64,000 bases of DNA from Pseudomonas ovata (lineage in GTDB: Bacteria > Pseudomonadota > Gammaproteobacteria > Pseudomonadales > Pseudomonadaceae), in NCBI RefSeq assembly GCF_003131185.1, contig NZ_QFFU01000014.1:62001-126000 (forward strand), in the 5' to 3' direction. The translations under genes and the position numbers were made by a program. Every line of letters starts with the position of its first letter. Position 1 is the stretch's first letter. This document shows, piece after piece, positions 17,646-26,332 of the stretch. The notes below the pieces were generated by a model. The model saw nothing but the letters and a program-made list of their open reading frames with translations, was not told where the DNA came from and did no database searches.

Positions 17646-19028
17646 TCAGGCTTTCTTCAGCGCGGCAAGCAGCAGGGCCAGCACCGCCAGGCCCGCTGCG
17701 GCCAGGAAGGTTACACGGAACGCGTGGCCGATGACCGGTGCCGGACTCTCGGCCAGGCCAGGCTGGCCCAGCACAAAGGCAAACAGCAGGGGCGGCAGCG
17801 AGGCGCCTGCAATGAGCCCGAGATTGCGCGACAACCCCAGCAGCCCGGCCAACAGGCCCCGGTGCTCAGGGTCGGCCTGGACCATCACCACGGTGTTGTT
17901 GGCAGCCAGGAACAGTTGAAAGCCCGGGGTCATCAACAACAAGGCCATCACGTAGCCCCGGACACCGGCCAGGGGCGCCAGCGTGGCAAAGGCGGCCAGG
18001 CCCACGAGGGTGAGCAGCAGGCCGGCCATCAATGCCCGGTCTGCGCCAAAGCGATCCACGGCCCGCCCCGCCGGCACGCCTGACAGCGCTGCGGCGATCG
18101 GCCCTGCGGCCATCACCAGGCCGGTTTCAGCATCGCTCAGGCCAAGCCCGAACGACAGGAAAAACGGGCCGACCACCAGCGTGGCCATCATGAGCATTCC
18201 CACCAGCAGGTTCATCGACAGTGAAAGGGCGATCACGCGGCCACGCACCAGGGCCACGGGAACAAGCGGGTTGGCGACGGTCAGCTCGGTGCGGATGAAT
18301 ATCAGCAGCGCCACGGCGGCCAGCGTCATCAGCATCCAGGGCTGGACCCTCACACCCAGCTGCCCACCGGCCGCAGACAGCCCAAGGCCGGCCAGCGCCG
18401 TCGACAGCCAGAAGCTGCCCGCCCAATCGATACGGCTGGCAGAAGGGCCGGTGCTTTCGGCCTTGAACAGGCCGCTCAGGAGCAGTGCCAGCAGGCCGGC
18501 GCCACACAAGGTCAACAACGTGAACACAGAACGCCAGCCATACACACCGACCAGCGCGCCGCCCAGCGCCGGCCCCAATGCCGTTCCTACGGCGGACAGG
18601 GTGCCAAGCAACCCCATCGCCGCACCCAACCGCTCTTTGGCCACCAACGCCTTGGCCATGGGCAGCGGCAACGACATCAGAATCGCCGCCCCCAGGCCCT
18701 GCACCACACGGCCCGTGATCAGCCAGCCCAGGCCGGGGGCCAATGCGCAACCGGCAGAGGCCAGGGTAAACAGCGCAACGCCAACGACGAGCACACGGTG
18801 ATTGCCATAGACATCACCCAGGCGCGCGACCACCACGATGGCCGCCGTGACCGTCAGCAGGTAGGACAGCACCACCCACTGCAGCGCCTGCACGTCTGTC
18901 GAAAAGGCCCTGGCCAGGCTGGGCAGCGCCACCGTGGCGATACTGATGCCCAGCGCCGCCAGCATGATCGAGCCGGCCAGTGCAGCGATCAGCAGGGTGT
19001 TCTGCAAGCGAGATGAGGGGGTTTGCAT
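17646..19028 (-). CDS. MFS transporter, DHA2-like drug:H+ antiporter family
   Basis: A 460-residue inner-membrane protein rich in hydrophobic segments, consistent with about 14 helices. Family marks are an N-terminal SIATVALPSLARAF (motif near TM1), WVVLSYLLTVTAAIVVVARLGDVYGNHR (motif A between TM2 and TM3) and GRVVQGLGAAILMSLPLPMA. The layout matches EmrB-type multidrug exporters. No membrane-fusion partner (EmrA) or regulator is adjacent. The substrate is not predictable. Its end is 11 bases from the convergent gntR gene end. Confidence 0.88.
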   Translation of the reverse strand: MQTPSSRLQNTLLIAALAGSIMLAALGISIATVALPSLARAFSTDVQALQWVVLSYLLTVTAAIVVVARLGDVYGNHRVLVVGVALFTLASAGCALAPGLGWLITGRVVQGLGAAILMSLPLPMAKALVAKERLGAAMGLLGTLSAVGTALGPALGGALVGVYGWRSVFTLLTLCGAGLLALLLSGLFKAESTGPSASRIDWAGSFWLSTALAGLGLSAAGGQLGVRVQPWMLMTLAAVALLIFIRTELTVANPLVPVALVRGRVIALSLSMNLLVGMLMMATLVVGPFFLSFGLGLSDAETGLVMAAGPIAAALSGVPAGRAVDRFGADRALMAGLLLTLVGLAAFATLAPLAGVRGYVMALLLMTPGFQLFLAANNTVVMVQADPEHRGLLAGLLGLSRNLGLIAGASLPPLLFAFVLGQPGLAESPAPVIGHAFRVTFLAAAGLAVLALLLAALKKA

Positions 19029-19160
19029 GGGCGACTCCTGGCCGTTTCAAAGGGCGATGAGTCACTGTGCGGGTTCAAGTGGACTTGAGGTCAAGCCGCC
19101 GATAATCATGGCCTTGGCACCGCCGCAAGGCGGTACGCTGTCGCGCAGCAAAAAGGATTG

Positions 19161-19285
19161 AAGGAGCGCGCGCTTGCCGGAATGCCGGACCATCGCGACC
19201 GAGTGCGTAGTGCTCGCAAGATCTGCGAAACGTCATACATTTACGACTGCTGGCGCAGCCGGTCGCCGGCAGAGCGGGCTCCTAC
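19161..19285. repeat. Long palindromic repeat, copy D (divergent)
   Basis: A diverged member of the palindromic family. Its arms are AGGAGCGCGCGCTTGCCGG and GCCGGCAGAGCGGGCTCCTAC, with GGAATGCCGGACCATC inserted in the left arm, and the core CGAAACGTCATACATTTACG. The sequence just upstream (ACGCTGTCGCGCAGCA, 19135-19150) recurs upstream of copy E. The right end overlaps the end of the frameshifted zinc-ribbon gene. Confidence 0.7.
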
Positions 19286-19700
19286 GAGATCTGCGCACGT
19301 ATCTGTGCCGCCGTCTTGCCTCGGGTTTCCACTTTCGTCCCTAACGCCTGAACCCGGACAATTTCCGCCTCGGTCAGCCCAAGACGACGAAGCCCATCAA
19401 CCCACCGTTGCAAACGCACCGGTGCGGTGTCCCTGGCGTTAGGCCCCCCGTATGCAGGCAGGTGCGACACCTGTCCTCGGGAAACGGCTTGCTGGCCCAA
19501 GTGCCTGGCCGGCGATATTCGAACAGCCCGCAATCGCAGCGGCACACCCAGACCGTGCCTTTGCCCGAACGGCTTGGACGGCACCAGGCAATCGCGGTCA
19601 TGCGGCCACGCCGTTTGCCGGTGTGATCGGCGGCGTTTTCGGGGCGAGGGGAGAGGTTGGGCAAGCGGTCGAAGATGAGTGCGGTTGTGGCGTCGCTCAT
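19282..19700 (-). pseudogene. Frameshifted phage-type zinc-ribbon protein
   Basis: The first part (ATG at 19698-19700, AGGGA eight bases upstream) encodes MSDATTALIFDRLPNLSPRP... and a four-cysteine motif CRCDCG...CRTC, likely a zinc ribbon. The frame then leaves the expected course at a run of six G (minus strand; 19444-19449 on the plus strand) and stops soon after. One extra G would join it to the second frame, which continues PNARDTAPVRLQRWVDGLRRLGLTEAEIVRV to a stop at 19282. This second half looks like genuine coding sequence. Proteins of this type occur in Pseudomonas prophage and remnant regions next to an XRE repressor, as here. It could be a dead gene, a phase-variable tract or a sequencing error. 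Confidence 0.6.
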
Positions 19701-19936
19701 GGTTGCCATCCCTGGCTGGTTGATGAGGTCGGGGGCGTGGGCTTTCTTTGGGCAAGCCGATCCCGTTGACGGCTGAGCGTCGTTTTGAGTGTTCATGGTG
19801 TGATCTGCTGGTTTGTGGGTTAAAGATGCTGGTTGCGCTCAGGTGAGATGAACAGAGCATGCAGGCGCGATCACGGAGGTCGTGTCGGGGGCGAGCTGTG
19901 TTCTGGTAATCTCTGGCGAAAGCTTATTTGAGTAAG

Positions 19937-19975
19937 GTTCCTTTGTTGGAACTAATTTAGTTCCTTGGTTGGAAC
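19937..19975 (+). promoter_or_regulatory. Twin operators upstream of the XRE repressor
   Basis: Two 16-base inverted repeats, GTTCCTTTGTTGGAAC (19937-19952) and GTTCCTTGGTTGGAAC (19960-19975), differ at one base and are 23 bases apart centre to centre (about two helical turns). Between and across them a third palindrome, GGAACTAATTTAGTTCC, is formed. The layout is that of phage-type repressor operators, probably controlling the XRE gene and the divergent zinc-ribbon gene. Confidence 0.65.
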
Positions 19976-19997
19976 CTGTCAACAGGGAAATCTGAGA

Positions 19998-20234
19998 GTG
20001 GATCTGCCAGCAAAGATGAAAGCCATCCGTGCACGGGAAGGGCTCACGCAAGGGGAGTTTTGCGAGGTGGTAGGAATCAGCATCAGTAGCTGGAAGAAGT
20101 ATGAGGCGGGGATTACCGAGATGGGATTGCAGCCTTTTTTGAAGGTTGCCAATCACGAGCGGTTCAGGAAGTACGCGCTTTGGCTTACGACGGGGGAGGC
20201 GGCGATTGAGTGTGGACAGGTGAGTCCGCTTTGA
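19998..20234 (+). CDS. XRE-family (Cro/CI-like) transcriptional regulator
   Basis: A 78-residue DNA-binding protein. A helix-turn-helix occupies about residues 7-40 (MKAIRAREGLTQGEFCEVVGISISSWKKYEAG). The remainder (FLKVANHERFRKYALWLTTGEAA) is the tail seen in small Pseudomonas phage-type repressors. The GTG at 19998-20000 gives VDLPAKMKAIRAREG, matching relatives; an ATG seven codons later is possible. Twin palindromes lie 22-61 bases upstream, consistent with autoregulation. The gene is divergent from the broken zinc-ribbon gene, so the pair looks like a prophage regulatory remnant. Confidence 0.8.
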   Translation: MDLPAKMKAIRAREGLTQGEFCEVVGISISSWKKYEAGITEMGLQPFLKVANHERFRKYALWLTTGEAAIECGQVSPL

Positions 20235-20280
20235 TTGGAGCAAACGTAAGGTAAGGGTGTTTATTGTGCTTGCCGGGGCA

Positions 20281-20309
20281 TGAGCCGATTGGCCGGTCTG
20301 TTCGGCTTG
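20281..20309. repeat. Distal copy of the Fic-promoter palindrome
   Basis: TGAGCCGATTGGCCGGTCTG followed by TTCGGCTTG matches the palindrome at 21846-21874 in 24 of 29 positions and in the same plus-strand orientation. The two copies bracket the Fic gene. It may be a remnant regulatory site or an insertion boundary. Confidence 0.5.
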
Positions 20310-20395
20310 CGTTTACCCGGGCTGGAACTGCCAGGGGATAGAAGCTTGCTCGGCTGAAAGTCCACGGGGCCAGTAAAACCGGAGTATCTACTGGG

Positions 20396-20622
20396 TCTGT
20401 GCCGCCGCCATCGCCGGCAAGCCGCCTCCCACATGGATCGCGTATTCAGGGGCATAGGCAGCGCTCGCCGTTGCAGCGGGTCGTTCAGATGAAATTTACC
20501 TGTTTCTGATTGACGCTGAACCTGTGGGAGGGGGCTCTGCCCGCGACAGGGTCAGTGAATCCAGCACATCTGCTGCGTTTGCACCCCGGCAGTCGCGGGC
20601 AGAGCCCCCCACAGAACCGTGC
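20396..20622. repeat. REP-like sequences in the gap between XRE and fic
   Basis: Two kinds occur. A GCCGGCAAGCCGCCTCCCACA-type REP half is near 20412-20434. A longer inverted pair, CTGTGGGAGGGGGCTCTGCCCGCGAC... and ...GTCGCGGGCAGAGCCCCCCACAG, spans roughly 20520-20615. These are common extragenic palindrome types in Pseudomonas. The 470-base gap 20235-20704 contains no supported gene. Just before the fic stop (about 20689-20708) the pentamer CAGCT is repeated four times. Confidence 0.55.
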
Positions 20623-20704
20623 TTTATGCCGAGCGGTCTGTTGTGCCGTGTGCTTACTTAGAACATCCAAGCCTACGCTTGTCTGAAGCTCAGCTCAGCT
20701 CAGC

Positions 20705-21829
20705 TCAGCCCGTCACGATCCGATAGCGAGTGCTACGCCCGCCACCTGCCATACGAATAATGCAGCCCTTCTCTAAAAGATCGCTCAAATGCCGCGTTGC
20801 GGTGGCTTTCGATAGTTTGGCGACCGCCTGGTATTGAGCGGCGCTGATGCCGTCTTCAAAGCCACGCTCGCCGCCATCCAGCAGGCGATTAAGGACCTTG
20901 GTCTGTTCGGCAGATAAAGTCTGATCGCGATGTGTCTGCCAGAACCGTGCTTTGGCCAGCACCCTGTCGATACGCGCCAGGGCTTGTTCCAAGCTCTTGA
21001 GCAATGTGCTCAGGAACCACAGCAGCCAGGCGGTGATGTCCATGCTGCTTTTCTAGCAGGCTTCGAGGATGTCGTAATAGCCGGCGCGGTCGTCCAGGAT
21101 GCTCGCGGACATGGCATAGAAGCGGATTGCCTGTTGCTCGCCCTGTGCCAGGGCCATGTCGGTAATGGCTCGGGTAAGGCGGCCGTTGCCGTCATCGAAA
21201 GGATGCAAGGTGACAAACCAGAAGTGAGCAATGCCTGCGCGTAGCAACGGATCAAGGCTGACATCGTGGCGGCCGGCCTCGAACCAGTCGAGGAAGTTCG
21301 TCAGTTGCTGATCAAGCCTTTCGCGGGGTGGCGCTTCAAAGTGGACCGTTGGCTGATCGATCCGGCCAGAAACGACCTGCATGGGTTCATCACCACGCAG
21401 CTCACCGACGCGCACAGGACGAGCCGATAGAAGCGTGTCGACAGGAAACAGCCAGCGATGCCAACTGAACAGGCGCTGCACGTCCAGCGGTGACTGGCAT
21501 TGGCCGGTGGCATCGATCATGAGCTGAGCCAGTCCCTCGGAACGAGGTGTGGCACGGCCGTCTTCAACCATGCCCAGGCGCCGGGCCAGTGAAGAGCGCA
21601 CCGAGCCGACATTCAATTGTTCACCTTCGATAGCCGACGAGGTGACGATGTTCTGCAGCATGGCATCCAGGCTGCTCTGCACCTCTACGTCACTTCCTAC
21701 TGCACCCAGCATGCCCAGCAGACGACCCTGTGCGTGGATGCAGGTACGCAGCAGAGGGGCGAGTTGTTCGGCTTGCCAGGTGAAGTGCGGCCATTCGGGG
21801 TTTTGCCAGATCCAATAAGGGGAACTCAT
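20705..21829 (-). pseudogene. Fic (DUF4172) protein gene split by an in-frame amber codon
   Basis: The intact reading frame would encode a Fic AMP-transferase of about 374 residues. Part 1 (21829-21056) has the DUF4172 N-terminus, a class II inhibitory-helix motif SSAIEG at about residues 64-69, and the Fic catalytic motif HPFDDGNGR at about 209-217. It ends at TAG (21053-21055) after YYDILEAC. The same frame continues without a break as KSSMDITAWLLWFL... through a C-terminal winged-helix domain to the stop at 20705. TAG in place of CAG (Gln) is the simplest explanation, i.e. one C to T change. The catalytic half might still be made, truncated at 258 residues, and an internal ATG at 21041-21043 could start the C-terminal half. 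Palindromes upstream of the gene are candidate autoregulatory sites. Confidence 0.85.
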
Positions 21830-21845
21830 TACGCTTGCTCAGATG

Positions 21846-21909
21846 TGAGCCGATTAGCCAGTCTATTCGGCTCATTGGATGAGCCGAATAATGCCGGCTA
21901 TTCGGCTCA
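21846..21909 (-). promoter_or_regulatory. Two palindromic operators upstream of fic
   Basis: The first site (21846-21874) has arms TGAGCCGA and TTCGGCTCA. The second (21880-21909) has perfect 11-base arms, TGAGCCGAATA and TATTCGGCTCA, around an 8-base centre. They start 17 bases upstream of the fic ATG. The winged-helix C-terminus of DUF4172 Fic proteins is the obvious candidate to bind here; that is inference. Confidence 0.65.
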
Positions 21910-21983
21910 CTGTCTAATAGAGCCCACCCGGCCTTGGCGCGGCGCCAAGCCGGCACGCTGTCGCGCAGCAACATGGGACCGGT

Positions 21984-22115
21984 GTAAGAGCGCGCTTGCC
22001 GGGGCGCCGGACCACCGCGACCGGCTGCGTCAGCAGTCGTAAATTTGCAGCGTTTCCGAGATTTCTGCGAGCGCGTCGCACTCGGTCGCGGTGGTCCGGC
22101 AGAGCTCGCGCCTAC
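21984..22115. repeat. Long palindromic repeat, copy E (divergent)
   Basis: Left arm GTAAGAGCGCGCTTGCCGG and right arm GGTGGTCCGGCAGAGCTCGCGCCTAC with the usual core GGCTGCGTCAGCAGTCGTAAATTT. Both arms carry a GGACCACC/GGTGGTCC insert that keeps them paired. Downstream flanking bases (about 22130-22165: aatatccaataaatcag...tttttgatgag) resemble those of copies A, B and I. Confidence 0.75.
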
Positions 22116-22180
22116 AAGTGGGACGGATTTAATATCCAATAAATCAGTAAGTTATTTTTTGATGAGAGGAGAGATTGCGC

Positions 22181-22216
22181 CAGCCACAGCCACAGCCACA
22201 GCCACAGCCACAGCCA
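22181..22216. repeat. Hexanucleotide tandem repeat (CAGCCA)6
   Basis: Six perfect copies of CAGCCA are followed directly by a REP-type sequence TCGCCGGCAAGCCGCCTCCCACA. It lies in noncoding DNA between the fic promoter region and the tRNA terminator. Such a tract could vary in copy number between strains. Confidence 0.9.
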
Positions 22217-22292
22217 TCGCCGGCAAGCCGCCTCCCACATTAGGTTTTGTGACACGGGGATGGGCAAGGCTGTTTTGCCGAATCTTGCGCAA

Positions 22293-22323
22293 GAAAAAGG
22301 CCAGCTCGAAGGCTGGCCTTTTC
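22293..22323 (-). terminator. Rho-independent terminator after the tRNA
   Basis: Stem AAGGCCAGC/GCTGGCCTT with a six-base loop (22306-22311). A-rich and T-rich flanks on both sides make it potentially bidirectional. It lies just downstream of the minus-strand tRNA. Confidence 0.75.
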
Positions 22324-22330
22324 TCTGATC

Positions 22331-22407
22331 TGGTGGGCCCACACGGACTCGAACCGTGGACCAAAGGATTATGAGTCCTCTGCTCTAACCAACTGAGCTA
22401 TAGGCCC
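22331..22407 (-). tRNA. tRNA with CAU anticodon (probably tRNA-Ile2, lysidine-modified)
   Basis: A 77-base cloverleaf including the encoded CCA. The acceptor stem is GGGCCTA/TGGGCCC, the D arm contains AGCTCAGTTGGTTAGAGC, and the T arm contains GGTTCGAGTCC. The anticodon arm is GAGGACTCATAATCCTT with anticodon CAT. CAU occurs in elongator Met and in Ile2, where TilS converts C34 to lysidine to read AUA. The anticodon arm and acceptor look more like Ile2 (E. coli ileX) than the GGCTACG-type elongator Met tRNA, so Ile2 is preferred, but sequence alone is not decisive. Confidence 0.85.
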
Positions 22408-22423
22408 TTTTGCAGGTCGCGGA

Positions 22424-24217
22424 TTATAACGGGGCTTGCCCGGCTGTGCTATCTGAAAAATCCGAAAGGCGTGTACGAAGGTACTTTTCCTCAAATTTCT
22501 TTGCCGGCAGCGCCGGGCTGAGCAGGTGGCCTTGCAGGTGCTGGCAGCCGGCGGCCTGCAGCCAGTGTTGCTGTTCCAGGGTTTCGACGCCTTTGGCCAC
22601 CACGGTCAGTTGCAGGCTGCGGCCCAGGGCGATGATGGCGTGGACGATGGCGGTTTCGTGTGCCGCGTCGGGCAGGCCGCGGGTGAAGGCGCGGTCGATC
22701 TTCAGGGCGTGCAGCGGCAGGCGCTTGAGGTAGCCCAACGAGGAATAGCCGGTGCCGAAGCTGTCGATGGCCAACTGGATGCCCAGTTGCCTGAGCGTGT
22801 TGAGCACGTTCAGGGTGTGCTCGGTCTGGCCCATGATGCAGTGTTCGGTGATTTCCAGTTGCAGGCTGCCCGGTGTCAGTTGGTAATCGGCCAGCCGTTG
22901 CTGCACGCGGTCGAGCCATTGTGGCTGGCGCAGTTGGGTGCCGGTGACGTTGATCGACAGCGGCCCGAAGGCCGGGGCGTGCTGGCGCCATTGCTGCAAC
23001 TGGCGGCAGGCGTTTTCCAGTACCCAGTCACCGATGGCCAGCAGGCTGCCGCTTTCTTCGGCCAGGGCGATGAAGTGTTCGGGCGGGACTTCGCCGAGGC
23101 GGGGGTGGTGCCAGCGCAGCAGGGCTTCGGCGCCGACCAGGCGTTGTTCCGGCAGGCTGAACACGGGCTGGTAGTGCAGGCTGAGCTGGTTGCGCTCCAG
23201 GGCCTGGCGTAACTCGCGCTCCAGCGTCAGGCGTTCGCCCAGCCGGGTGCCGAGGTCGCAGGTGTAGGCTTCGATGCGGTTGCGGCCCTTGGCCTTGGAG
23301 CGATACATGGCGGCGTCGGCGTGCTTGATCAGTGTGGCGGCGTCCAGGCCGTCCTCGGGGAACAGGCAGCTCCCTATGCTGGTGTGCACGATCAACCGGT
23401 GTTCGCCGGCCTGCAGTGGCGTATTGAAGCTGCCCAGCAGTTTGCGCGCGATGCTGTGGGCATCGCTGGGGTGTGCAAGGCCCGGCAAAAGAATGACGAA
23501 TTCGTCGCCACCCAGGCGCGCCACGGTGTCGATGTCGCGCAGGTGGTCCTTGAGCCGCTGGGCGATGGCCTTGAGCAGCAGGTCGCCGGTGGCATGGCCG
23601 AGGCTGTCGTTGATGTGTTTGAAACGGTCGAGGTCGAGAAACAGCACGGCGCCCAGGCTGCCGGTTTCCTGGCTGTGTTGCAGTGCCTTGTGCAGGCGTG
23701 TTTCGAACAGCAGGCGGTTGGGCAGGCCGGTCAGCGGGTCGTGGTGGGCCTGGTGGTCCAGGCGGGCGTGGGCGTGCTTGAGGCTGGAGATGTCGGCAAG
23801 CAGCGCCACGAAGTGCGAGCACTTGCCGTTGCCGTCGCGCACGGCGCTGACGGTCAGCCAGCAGGGCCACAGGTCACCGTTCTTGCGCCGGTTGCAGACC
23901 TCGCCCTGCCAGTGGCCTTCGGCGTTGAGGCGGTGCCAGAGCGCGGCGTAGAAGGCGCTGTCGTGCTGGCCGGAGGCGAGCAGGCGCGGGGTCCTGCCGA
24001 GCGCGTCCTGTTCGCTGTAGCCGGTGATGTGGCTGAAGGCGTGGTTGATGACATGGATGCGCTGCCGGGCGTCGGTGATCATCACGCCGATATGGGTGTG
24101 TTCGATGGCCAGGCTGGCCCAGTGGCGCTTGTGTGCGCTGACGTGGCTATCGATGAGGTCGGGCATTAATCCATGCATGGGGCTCACTTTCATGTTGGCG
24201 CGGGCTGATGGCGGCAT
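22424..24217 (-). CDS. PAS-GGDEF-EAL protein with degenerate EAL domain
   Basis: A 597-residue c-di-GMP signalling protein. A PAS domain lies at about 35-150. The GGDEF diguanylate cyclase domain (about 165-325) has an intact GGDEF at 236-240 and, five residues before it, RDID, a product-inhibition I-site. The EAL domain (about 340-585) keeps Glu364 of EAL and LKIDR, but the DDFGTGYSSL motif reads D485-S486-FGTGYSSL, and the conserved Glu of AEGVET is Lys542 (AKGVET). Those residues bind metal or act in catalysis in active phosphodiesterases, so I expect a cyclase with a non-catalytic EAL domain. No membrane segment is evident. It lies between the tRNA and rpoD. A more internal start (MHGLMPDLID) is possible. 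Confidence 0.92.
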   Translation of the reverse strand: MPPSARANMKVSPMHGLMPDLIDSHVSAHKRHWASLAIEHTHIGVMITDARQRIHVINHAFSHITGYSEQDALGRTPRLLASGQHDSAFYAALWHRLNAEGHWQGEVCNRRKNGDLWPCWLTVSAVRDGNGKCSHFVALLADISSLKHAHARLDHQAHHDPLTGLPNRLLFETRLHKALQHSQETGSLGAVLFLDLDRFKHINDSLGHATGDLLLKAIAQRLKDHLRDIDTVARLGGDEFVILLPGLAHPSDAHSIARKLLGSFNTPLQAGEHRLIVHTSIGSCLFPEDGLDAATLIKHADAAMYRSKAKGRNRIEAYTCDLGTRLGERLTLERELRQALERNQLSLHYQPVFSLPEQRLVGAEALLRWHHPRLGEVPPEHFIALAEESGSLLAIGDWVLENACRQLQQWRQHAPAFGPLSINVTGTQLRQPQWLDRVQQRLADYQLTPGSLQLEITEHCIMGQTEHTLNVLNTLRQLGIQLAIDSFGTGYSSLGYLKRLPLHALKIDRAFTRGLPDAAHETAIVHAIIALGRSLQLTVVAKGVETLEQQHWLQAAGCQHLQGHLLSPALPAKKFEEKYLRTRLSDFSDSTAGQAPL

Positions 24218-24380
24218 CAGCGGGCCGGCTACAACAGGAAACCGGAGCGAAGCGGGCGATTTTTTACACCCGTTGCGTACACAGTTGTAGGTCAGATTCG
24301 GCGAGCGTGCAGGGTAAATGACGGCTGGAAGGTGCGGGGCAGGGCATACGGGCTGAAAAAAAGTGCCGGGGCCTTAAACG

Positions 24381-24410
24381 CAAAACCCCCGGCAGGCCGG
24401 GGGTTGTGTT
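24381..24410 (-). terminator. Rho-independent terminator of rpoD
   Basis: On the minus strand, arms CCCCCGG and CCGGGGG with a four-base loop (24386-24403) are followed by TTTTG. It lies about 20 bases after the rpoD stop. Confidence 0.85.
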
Positions 24411-24423
24411 CAAGCGCTGAAGC

Positions 24424-26265
<1,842 letters not shown>

Positions 26266-26332
26266 AACACCCTATCCACTGAAGGTCTTGGCGGGCAAAA
26301 AACAAGCCGAGGATTATACCCGAGCTAGGACC

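Noticed and set aside
22331..22407. Use of the tRNA as an attachment site for an integrated element
   Set aside because: The adjacent accessory region (19-22 kb) has no integrase, and I found no duplicated 3' end of the tRNA.
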